From contig OX459109.1 of assembly GCA_949775045.1 (NCBI GenBank), positions 2,929,033 to 2,993,032 on the forward strand: DNA of 64,000 nucleotides. Direction: 5' to 3'. Positions within the stretch are counted from its first letter, which is position 1. The number at the start of each line of letters is the position of its first letter. Position numbers and translations under genes: made by a program. Shown here in pieces: positions 26,401 to 38,400 of the stretch. Source of the stretch: Metridium senile (taxonomy: Eukaryota; Cnidaria; Anthozoa; Actiniaria; Metridiidae). The notes below the pieces were generated by a model. The model saw nothing but the letters and a program-made list of their open reading frames with translations, was not told the DNA's origin and searched no databases.

Positions 26401-29400
26401 TGTTGTCATTATTGCTGTGATCGCAGGCTCTGCCACGTCATCTGACTACGTTCTTTACAACAACGTGACCTTCAAAGATGGTCAGCGGACTGCTACAGTA
26501 CCAGTTAACATTGATGACGACAGTGATCCAGAGAAAATCGAGTCGTTTACTATCAAACTACTGTCAACTGGAATCCAGGGGGGTGCATTGCTAGGGTACC
26601 CAAGGGAGTGTGTTGTTACCATAGCTGAAAATGATTACTATTATGGATTAATAGGTGACAAATCAGAATGATGATATGATAATTGTAGTGTTAGTAGTGG
26701 TAGTAATGATGATAATGGTAGTGGTGATAATTATAATATTGTTTTGATAGTGATGATGATGAAGACAATGACGATAGTATGATGGTGGCGGTAGTGGCGA
26801 AGGTGATGATTGTTGTGATAATAATGATGACGATGATGTTGATGATAAGTTATAGAACATTTTAGATAGTACGCAAGCTCTGATTGACTGGTAGCCTGTG
26901 TCTCATTTGCCTGTCAAGATCATGAAAATCACCGGCCAGCGAGTTTGTTGGAAAAGTTTTTAAAATGTCTTACCTTTGTATTTGTTATTGCTTGTAACAA
27001 TTTTCAAAATCACATCAGAAAGTTTTCCTTATTTCGAAGTAACTTTTGATAGCAAACACTCCTCAAAACCAGCGAAGAAAAAAAGGTTTGCCGACTTAAA
27101 TCATAATCAACTCGACGAGCCTCTGGGTGGAGAGCAAGCAATATTGACGTGTATATCCAAGCACTCGATTTCGTCTCGTGTTTGGACCGATATGACTTCG
27201 AATACTCCCAAACGCTTCTCGGTTTTCATAACATGATGTTGGTAGTGGTAGTGGTAGTGGTAGTGGTAGTGGTGGTGGTGGTGGTGGTAGTGGTAGTGGT
27301 AATTTAATGCCTGGCGTACTTAATCGATGACAGTCGATCATCGGAAAGCAATCAATAAATCGATATCAATCGATTAAAATTAGTTAATTGATATCGATTG
27401 GTTTTGGCTAATCATATCGATCAATTGATCAGCCAATCAGAATAGAGTATTTAATGTAAATGTAGATGTGTTATTATAGAATGAACACAAGGAAAAAATG
27501 CGTTTGATTCGTCAAGTTTATGCAAATGCTTGCAAATGCTCATATAAATTTTTTTTGCCCGAATTATTATCCCAGTGGTCTTAAGGGGAGGAACGCCTTG
27601 ATATTTTTTTTTTATAATAAAAAACGATACAACACAATACGTTGATTAGGTTAAATAAAAATCCTAAGAGTTGACACTACGATACATGTGACATATTTTC
27701 TAATTTCCAAACAACAATGAATAAAAAAACCCACATATTATCACTTACTCAATACTATTTCGTCTCTTCAGGTTTTGCTAGTGGCTCTCTTAATGTAATA
27801 ACCAAAGAATCAACACAATCGTCCGCCAAGAAGGTCCAGCTCAAAGTAGTCCGTACGTTTGGATCTGAAGGTGCAAGCACTGTCCACTGGATGGCAACAC
27901 ATAATGGACAGACGCCCACTAGTGATATTAGGCCAGTCAGTGGTGATATTGTATTCCCTTCTGGAACGGCTTCTGAAAATCGAGAAAAAATCATTGAGAT
28001 TGAGATACTACATGATGTGACGCCGGAGACTCCCGAGGTGAGGGATTGATAGATAGAGCTTCCTGCAGTTTTTTTTAAAGAAAGTTGTAAGAAGCAGGGA
28101 TGAAATTAGACATCTCATTTTACACGAAAAGTGCGAAGTTTTACTGCTATTTTCGACTTTCTGCGAAGACATTCCCACGGCTTGCTGTGAAATACGTTTT
28201 TAGCTGCCGTCAATCAAAACTAATTAGTTGGTACCTTTTAAATCCTTGATTGATGGCAGCAAAATACGTATTTTACAACAAGATGTTAGAAAGTCTGAGT
28301 TTGCAGAAAGTCGAAAACAGCAGTAATCCAATGCAATCGATAGTGTGCAATGTTTTTAAATAATAACGTAATTTCGTTTTGTAGTAGTTGCTGTTGTTGT
28401 TATAGTTGTTGAAGATATTGGTATTGCATGTTGATGCTGATCTTGATCTTGTTGTTGTTGTTGCTGCATTAATTGTTTTAAAAAGATGTTGTTTTGGTGC
28501 ATGTTGATGTTGTTGTTATAGTTGTTGAATATGTTGGTATTGCATGTTGTTGTTGTGATGTTGTTGTTGTTGCATTAGTTGGCATGTTGTTGTGATGTTG
28601 TTTTGATGTTGTTGTTGTTGTTGTTGTTGCATTAGTTGTTTTAAAAATATGTTGGTATTGCATGTTGTTGTTGTTGTGATGTTGTTGTTGTTGTTGCATT
28701 AGTTGTTTAAAAAGATGTTGGTATTGCATGTTGTTGTTGTTGTGATGTTGTTGTTGTTGTTGCATTAGTTGTTTAAAAAGATGTTGGTATTGCATGTTGT
28801 TGTTGCTATATTTGTTAAAGATTTTGACATTGCATGTCTATTCTAATGTTGTTGCTGTTGCTGCTACCGTTGTTGTTGTTGTTAGCGATGATGTTGTTGT
28901 CGTCGTCGGTGTTTTTATTAGTTTTGTTATTGTTGGAAGTAATTGTTTCTTTAATGGTTTTGCTGAGAGTATGTTGTTTTGTTTTAGTAGCTGTATTTGC
29001 TATTGTTAGTCTTTTTGTCCAGTGTTCTTTATGTTGGTAGTTGTTGTATTGGTTGTGTTTTACATTATTGTTGTTTGTAGAATATTTAGTGTCGTTGATG
29101 TTTTAATTAAAATACTTTTCCTCTCGTTTTAAAGGTGATCCAAATTACCCTAACCAATGTTACATCTGGTAAAGCCGTCCTTGATGCGCATGCTCGTAAG
29201 GCTAATCTAACGATTTCTGCAAATGATGACCCACATGGTGTAGTGGAGTTTACTAAAGATAGTTATAACGCCATTGAAAGCACCAAAGCGACCACTAAAG
29301 CTTATCTTGAAGTTAAGAGAAACTTTGGTACCTTTGGTGACTTACGTCTCTATTACAGGTATTCCAGGCTCTAACAGCACCTTATCCGACCAAGACCATC

Positions 29401-32400
29401 ACAATTATTATCGCAATCCGCAATCGCCCGTTATTATTATCATTATTATTGTGATCATCATCATTATCATCATAGCTTTATGATTCTTATTATCCTGCTC
29501 ATAAAAAATTGTTCAAACACTGGTTATGCTTTCTTCCTTAGCACTAAACGACATCCAGGCTCAAACAGCACCTTATCCAACCAAGACTACATATCTGTAT
29601 CCAATGGGTCCATAAAAATTCCAAATGGACAAGCGATGGCAAATATCACAATAGACATTCTTAACGATACCATCCCTGAACTAGACGAGATGTTTGCAGT
29701 CGTACTAGAGGCTGTGGAGTTGATAGGCGAATCAACAACGTCACCTCCGAGATTAGGTTAGTACTTATGGGTGTGGTATTTGATGGTGATGGTGACGGTG
29801 ATAGTGGTGATGATGGTGATGGTGATGATGGAGATGGATGATGGAGGTGAGGTGGTGATGGTGGATGTGTTCGCAGTCGTACTAGAGGCTGTGGAATTGA
29901 TAGGTGAATCAACGACAACACCTCCGAGATTAGGTTAGTAGTTATGGGTGTTGTATTTGATGGTGGTGGTGGTGGTGGTGGTGGTGGTGGTGTTGGTGGT
30001 GGTGGTGATAGTGGTGTTGTATTTGATGATGGTGACGGTGGTGATGGTGTTGATGTCGTACTAGAGGCTGTGGAGTTTACAGGCGAATCAACAACATCAC
30101 CTCCGAGATTAGGTTAGTAGTTATGGGTGTGAGTGAGATGTGTTGGGGTTATTTGATGATGGTGTCGATTATTGTTGACGATTAGGATTATTTTAAGATA
30201 ATTTAAAAGGGCTAACATTCATCATGTTTGACATCATTACATTCGCTGTTATTGTGTAATTGATCATTTTCATTCCGGTCACGTCATACACTTTTCCAAT
30301 CTCATCGTTATTGTTATCATCATTATCATCATCATTGTTGTTATTGTCATTTACATCATCATAACCATCATTTACAACTTCATCATCATCATCATCATCA
30401 CCGGCATCTTCATAATAATCATCATTATCATTATATTATAATCATCGTCATCTTCATGATCATCATGATCATCATCATCATCATCATTATATTGTCATCA
30501 TCTTAATCATCGGTATCTTCATCACTATCTTAATTATTCCATCTTATTTTGATCACTTTCACGTTTATCTGTATTAATGCAATATGTCGTGTTCCATAGG
30601 TTCTCTGAAAGAGGCCAATGTGACCATACTATCAAATGACGATGCGAATGGTCGGTTTACTATCAGAGCGATCGATCCAGACCCCAACACTGACGGCACG
30701 GTAAAGACCATTCTAGAAGGTCAGGTATCAAGCGTTACTTTTGAAGTCATCAGGAATGGAGGTAATTATCATTATATCGTATTATCGTTATTATCGTTAT
30801 CATTCTCGTTGTTATTCTCGTTATTGCAGTTATGATTATGATTATGCCGGCCGGGGATGCTGAGGCGATGGCATGTAGTGAGTGGAATAAAGAGCTTTCC
30901 GTCACCAGGGAAGGTGGGAGGGTCGAAATTGCTGCAGCCCCGTCCTGAACTCGAGTGAAACTGGCCAATATGCCATTAAATCTAAGCTATTTAAAGGATG
31001 TGCGGCAAAGCATCATGCACGCAACGCACTGACCTCCCACGATAGAATTTGGGACACTTGAAATATTTTAGTTCGAGCTTATTTGTATGCAGTGAGAATA
31101 GTATCTTATTTCACATCTATTCTATTCCCCCTAGGTACAATCGGTAGAGTGAATGTCAAGTGGACCATCGATCCATCTAGTAACGCTACAGCTGATAAAG
31201 ATTTCAAGGGCAGTCCAGCCATATTAGAATTTGGGCCTGGCGAGACTATAAAAACGGCTTCAATACAATTATTGGAAGATAATCGACCTGAGACCGATGA
31301 AGCTTTGGTAATCAGCCTTACAGACCCTACCAATGGTGCTACAGTGGCTACAGGTCAGTTTTATTTGATTTGGTATATTGAACACAGCGGTCAAACGACT
31401 ACGCATGCGTGGCAAAATTTTCACAGCGGTATTTGCCATTGTGAACATTAGGAATTTCGGACTACAGTGTTTGAAGTCGATTTATAAGAAATTCCCTGAA
31501 TATGTAAGCTTGAAGTTTCGTGTACATAACCTTTGTTATATTGTAAAGCTACCATGAGTCTATACTTTTGTATTTTTCATTATAATTTGAGAAAAAGCGA
31601 TGAAAGTCGTACACGCCATTGTTTTTTATAGAGTCCGTACGAATGGCAGATTTGTATGTTTTAAATTTTTTCGCGCATGCGTATTTGTTTGACCGCTGTG
31701 TTGGTGTATTGGTTTCTAGCCACGAGCGAGACAAATATCTCCCACATGAAAGTAGAGTGTATGTGATGGTGTGTGAAGCGAGGGAACGTCACTAAAAAGC
31801 CCGGATGCATGTGGAGCGTTCTGTGTAGTCTTAGTGTATGTTTGCATTGAGCAAACCTGACGGACGAGCCCCGATAAAGTTGAATACTGAGTTGTAAATA
31901 CTTAGCGTAGTGGTAGTGTGTGTGGAGCAAACCTAATTGACAACATCAATAGAAAGTGATGTGAAAGTGTTCGTGCTACTCCTTGGAATCCTTGAAAAGC
32001 CCTGGGATTCAAAACTCATTTTTAAGTGCACTTGAAAGCCCTTGAAAATCTTTAAAATGCCTAATACTCCTGGAATTCTTCTTGAATTCGCTATAGGTTT
32101 AATTTGTCATTTTTAATCTTGTACATGCGGAAACTAACGAATATAAATTGATGAACATGATGAATCGTTTGACTAATGAAAGATACGTAGTACGATAAAA
32201 TATACATAGTGCGTGTAGTGGGCTCCCAGTGTGAATTTGGGATTCCTGTGTTCCATTTTGCTGTCCATGCTCCGCAACTTTACTTAGAAAATGGTCCTTG
32301 AAATTCCTAATTTTAGGCCTTGCAAAGTCCTTGAAAAGCCCTTAAATTTTGTAGTTTAATTGCAGCACGAACCCTGTTTTTAAAAACACTGAGTGTACTG

Positions 32401-35400
32401 GTAGAGTATGTTGATCAAACTTCCATTGGCAAGAAGAACCCCAATGTCGGTAGCCAGCAAAACATGCGTTTGGGTTTTGAAGAAAAAAAATCGGATTTTG
32501 TGGTTCCTGTGTTATTAGTCAGGGAGCAAGTGTATTCCCGTGGGAAGTTGGTGCTTAAAGCAAGCCACTGGTCTAGATATGTCGAGGGGACCTTAGTGAA
32601 CATAAAAAATGTTGTCGGCAACTTTGTGATCCGCACCGACACGAATTATGGGGGTTTAGATTACGTTATAGTGAATATTAGCATGGAAACGAGGCTGCTT
32701 CTCAAATGCTCTTTATTCCTCGCTTAATGTAAATATTTCACCACCAAATTGCATAAATAGATTCACTTTAGTATTACTGAGGATTTGACACACATTTAGT
32801 TGAAGATTTTGATCACGTGACATACAACATGAAAATGAGGCTAAATCTAATATGTGCCCTTTTTCTAATCTTCTTTTTTAAATATCACTACAAAAGTATG
32901 TTATATCAACAGAAAAACATTTTCTAGACTTTTCCACACCAGAAGCTGAAACTTAACATCATTTTATCACGTCATCGAAGACATGAAAACGAGGCTGTAT
33001 AATCTATAGAAATTACTTATATTAACTCGGTTTTCTTGTATTTTGTTGTAAATCAACACAATGAAATGAAGTCACTTTAAAATAATTATTTTCTAAGTTT
33101 ATTGGGTCTAAAACTAACAATTTGATGAAATAATAAACACAAGCTTGAAAGCGAGGCTCCCTTGGTCAGCGGTCTTTAGCAGTAAAATACAGGTCCGCCA
33201 TTTAAACTTGCAGTTGAAATAGAGAAGGTTAATGGTCTTTCAGTTTAAGTTTTCTGATGAATATCGACCCTGATCTTGACTCTGACAAAGAACAAAAAGC
33301 GGATCTAAGTTTATGTATCATATGTCAGGAAAAAAAAGATGAAAATCTAGTGGAAAAGCCAAGTTCACATGAGAAAACATTGGAGTCGATAAAGGAGTGG
33401 GCCACGTATGGTGAGCTAAAGTATATAAGAAGTTGTGACAAGCTATCCACCTACTCTCTAAGGGATCTAAAGGAAAGGTCATCATGGCACAGAAGTTGCT
33501 ACAAGAATGCAGTGCATTCTGCTATGCTGAAAAGAGCGAAAGAGCGTTACGAAAGGCATTTAGAAGGCCCAAATGTGATTAGAAGGAAACAATCTGTAAC
33601 AGTAAAAGAGAGTCAACAAGTTACACGCTCAAGAACCATTCCATATGATAAAGAAGTTTGCTTTTTTTGTGAAGGTGATGCCGGGTATAGACAAAGCCTC
33701 CACAGTGTTTTGACATCTTCAGCTGGTGAGTCTCTACGTGCTGCTATTGACATGTCTTCAAATGATAAGCTGCGAGTAAAGTTAAGCTCAGCAATCGACC
33801 CCAGTGATGCCCATGCAATTGATATTAAATATCATAGCAAGTGTTGGGCTAATTATGTAACAACTGTGCTTCGTCGAGGAAAATCTCAAGCACCTACAGC
33901 ATCTACCGATCAAGCAGTCAGTCAAAGAGCAAGTAAAGCCGCAGCTCAGATAGAATTTCTAGCCATGGTTGAAAATACTTTGAGAAATGGAACAATTTTG
34001 ACAATGTCAAAACTTCAGGAAGCGTATGAAAGCATTTTAGAGGCAAACGATGTTGAAAACCCAACATGCACAAGAAAGATAATAAAGCAGCTCATCAAGG
34101 ATGAAATACAAGGTGTTGAGTTCCACAAACCCAAAAGAGTCAACGAATCCGAAAGAGTCACAATCAAGAGTACACGTGATTTTGCTATCCAGCAGACAGA
34201 GGATAATGCTGATGACAGTGACCAAGAAATGAGAATTCTATTTGACGCTGCAAGATTCCTTAGAAGATCCATCAATAAGTGCAAAAACTGGGTCTTCACT
34301 GGATCGTTTGAAGATTTAAACAGCAACCATCTACCGCAGGAGCTTTACTCATTTTGTAGATGGCTGATAAATGGGCCCAAAACTGATATCAACGGTAATC
34401 ACAAGTCTAACGAAATCCACAAGCGAGCAATGAGCTTGGCACAAACTGCAGTAAGCATGTGCCTGACCGACCGACAAAAAAGCAACACCAAGTCTAAAGT
34501 AATCAAGTCGACTAGGGATATGCCTCAACAACTGGCTGTTGGCTTGGCTCTGCGACAATCTATCAGAAGTAAAGAGATCGCAAATATGCTCCATGGTTTT
34601 GGAATGAGTGTTGAGTACAACAGATTACTTAGAATTGAAGCCCAAATAGAACAAAGTGTTCTTGAGCGCATGAATAAGCATGGCGGGGTGTACCTTCCTG
34701 AGAACTTTGTGAAAAACAGACATGTATTTTTCGCAATTGACAACGTGGATTTTGCAGAGGATACCCATGATGGAAGTCACACACTTCATGGCACCGCAAT
34801 GGCTATCTACCAAAAGACAGATCCAAGAGACACAGCACCACAGATAAGGTTAGCTAAGCATTTAATATCATTTATGTTGATCCCTTTTTTACTGTTTTTG
34901 TCTCTGCTATTTTTAGATTGGATAGTCAATCAAGTCAAGATCGCACATTACGTAACATTCCTGAATCAATGCCTGAGCTTATGGAATGCCACGAACCTCC
35001 AAAAACACCAAAGAACCCAATTTACCCACACTTCAAGCTGTACGATAAGGATGAATTACCTATTGTTGTGAGACGGCAAGAGTTTGCATGGATTCTAGGG
35101 CGCAGATTATCGAGCCTTTCACATCAAACGACACAAGAACCTGACGAGTTAAGTAATGCAACGCAAGTTCCTGTTTGGTCTGCATATAATTCCCTTATAT
35201 ATGACCCTCTAGATACCACAAGAAGTGCAACACCACCTCTGGTTGCATTCCCGGCACATGAATGGAGTACTTTACTAACTGTACTAAAGCAGGCACAAGA
35301 CATCAACACATTAGTGGTTGGAGCTGATAGAAAGACTGTGGTGACACTTGACTTGGGTCTTTATCAACCAGCAAAAAGACTTCAGATGGCAAGAAATGAT

Positions 35401-38400
35401 ATGGATCATTTAATACTTCGCCCAGGTGCGATAACTAGCAAGTAATTTACTAGATTTACTCGTCTGGTTTTGAATTCAAACTGATATTGTGTACTGATTA
35501 TATTATTTTCAGGCGAACTCCACATTGTGATGGCACAGTTAAGGACAATTGGCCGTTACATTGAAAACAGTGGTGTGGATATGTGCTGGGTTGAGTCTGG
35601 CTTATACGGCACATCCACAGTGAAGCAGATAATAGAAGGCAAGCATGTGAGAAGAGGACAGACAGCCCATCTAGTTACTCTACAAGCCCTTTACTCATTG
35701 TATCAAGAAGCGTTTTTCCAGTTCGATGAAGAGTGTTATCAAGCAATTTCCCAAGCAGCAAAGGAGCTTGATGAGGCATGTGCACAAGAAAAGAAAGAAG
35801 ACATAGTCAATAAGAACACTAGAATGATAGACACTATCAGCTCTTTGAATGTCCTGGAGAAGATGGCAGCCTTCGACAAGGCTAATGAAAACCGGCCCAT
35901 TTTCAAAGTGATGCTTCAGTACATGCGCATGGTGACAGAAATGCTGACATTCATCAGAGCTGTTAGAACAGGTGACTGGGACCTTCATCTCCAAACGCTG
36001 GCCAAGTTCTCAAGATACTTCTTTGTCCATGACATGATAAATTATGCACGCATGATTCCTATTTATTTAGCTGAGATGGAGTCACTAAACGAGTCTGATC
36101 CAGATATTGTTGAGGAGTTTCGACAAGGAAATTGGGTCGTCAATAAGAACAGTGACACATCATTTTGTGCATTAGGTGCTGATCATGCTCTAGAGCACAT
36201 AAACCGTTCCATGAAAGTTTCTGGAGGCCTCATTGGTATAACCCTCAACCCCAATGCACGAAACAAGTTCTTTTTAATTGCTCCCGAACTAGCAAGATTA
36301 GCTGAAGAGGCCAAGAACATGGCCAGACTTTCCAAGCAAAAGAAGACAAAGGAACATCATAATCTTAGCACAGCAATATTAGAACGAGAGGAAAGACACA
36401 TCAAGCAGCTGACAGACACAATCGAAAGGTTCACAAACCCATTCACAGAAAAAAGTGATGATCTTTTCAACTTAGTCACGAAAGTAGTTGTCGAGGATAA
36501 AGTCAAGGATGATCTGTGTGGTCAAAGTGAAATAGGAAGAAAGCTGGTTGAGACCTTTGTAAACGAACGGGTCAAATCCAACAAAGTAAATGTCTGGGCG
36601 AAAATGAAGAAGACCAAACTTCTTACATGGAGAAGCAATGGCAAGAAAATGAGAGTCGCTCTAAAAGACAAAGTCGTAGAGTTGAAAGAGGACCGAAACT
36701 TGTTTGCCAGGCTGATGATGGTCGCCAAAAGTCGTCCTGAAATCGACATCAAAGAGGCTATCAAGCTGTATGAATTTTCAGTTGTTCCACGATCTCTGTT
36801 TGCAAATGATGGAACAATGCTTCATTGCTCAATGAAAAGCGCACTCATGAGTATTCTGGAGAAGACTGGAGTATCACTTGAATCACCTGACACTTCAGCG
36901 AATGACAACAGTAGCATTGCCTCCTCAGCTCCACCCACAATGACAGTTGCGGTCGTCGATGGAATGGCAGAACTACAGTCTCTGGACAAGCCACAGTGGG
37001 TAAACAATTGCGAGCAGTTAGCCAAACACTTTAATGACTGTCTCTTTCACAAGTACCGTGAGAGTGATGAAGTGCGATTAGTTTTTGACAGATATGACTT
37101 ACCTTCCTCGTTAAAAACTGCAACCAGAGCTCAAAGGCAAGGAACCACAGACCCTGTGTATTACCGTATCACTGACACGACTCAGATTGCCAAAGTAAAT
37201 ATGAAACGACTCCTGTCTCACTCAAATACGAAGATGGAACTAACGGTGTATCTGGCGCAGAAGTCCATGGAATATGCTGTGCAAAATGGAAGACGCTTTG
37301 TTGTATCATGGGCGTGTCAATGTGAAGCTACTCATCAAGGAACCGAGCATCTACAAAGTGACCAGGAAGAGGCGGATACGAAGTTAATTTTGCACGCTAT
37401 TGATGCCACTACAAATGGCGCAACTACACTTGAAGTCCACTCACCAGACACAGATGTCTTTGTGTTGTCCCTAAGACGCTATCCGGAGCTTTGCCAAAAC
37501 ACCTACTTCATAACTGGCACAGGCCAAAGACGTCGAAGGATAAGCTTACAGCCAATTTACCACTCTCTTGGTGCAGCTAAAGCAGCCGCCCTTCCTGCTC
37601 TCCATGCCTTGAGCGGAGCTGATAATACCGGTAGCTTCTCTGGAAAAGGAAAATTGGCGTGCTGGAAAGTCTTTAATACAGCTGATGAAGATGTTATCAC
37701 TGCTCTCACAAACCTTGGAATAACAGAACAGCCAGACGAAGTTACAATGAATGGAATTGAGAAGTTTGTCTGCCAGCTATACCAGCCAACTACTAGCATT
37801 TGCCAGGTTAATGAGCTGAGGTGGTCTTTGTTTAAGAAGAAGCAGGCACAATCGGAGAGGCTTCCACCAACTCAAGGTGCTTTACGCGAAGCCATTCTAC
37901 GTGCACATTATCAATCCATGGTATGGAACAGTGACAAAATTGCCAACCCTAGTATTCCATCACCAGAGAACTATGGCTGGAAGAAAGACAACGAAAAGTG
38001 GCTGCCTGTGATGACTACAATGCCACCAGCTCCAGAGGCAATAATTGAGCTGGTGAAATGTGGTTGCGCAAAACAACGATGCTCAACCAATCGATGCCAG
38101 TGTCGAAAAGCGGGGCTAATGTGCACTGAACTTTGCACTTGTTCTGATGATGATGATCCCTGTGAAAACGGTTTGCACGAAGATGACGATGATGGATGTA
38201 TTGATGACAGTGATGAAAGCGACGACAGCTATGACAATACAAGTGATGATGATGAGGACAACTGAAGGATATTTGTAAACTTTCCAGGGACTTTTTATAG
38301 TATGTAGATAAATGTAGATAAAAGTAGTCTAGATAAATGTTATTTCAAAGGATTTCCTTGATATTCTTGAATCTTGAAATGACCTGTGATAATGCATGTA

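Noticed and set aside
28478..28795. Antisense Gln/His/Asn-rich ORF resembling a prion-like domain
   Set aside because: It is the TTG minisatellite of intron 30 read on the other strand.
32415..32642. Matching ORFs at 32415-32642 (minus) and 38780-39000 (plus)
   Set aside because: They are the same sequence in the two inverted arms of the transposon, not a protein family.
32682..33158. Evenly spaced repeats as a CRISPR-like array
   Set aside because: Motifs are imperfect, spacers too long (~130 bp) and the context is a eukaryotic transposon.
34849..35071. Read-through of transposon exon 1 to a stop at 35071
   Set aside because: Sequence becomes hydrophobic and unrelated, whereas splicing at 34848/34917 restores the conserved frame.
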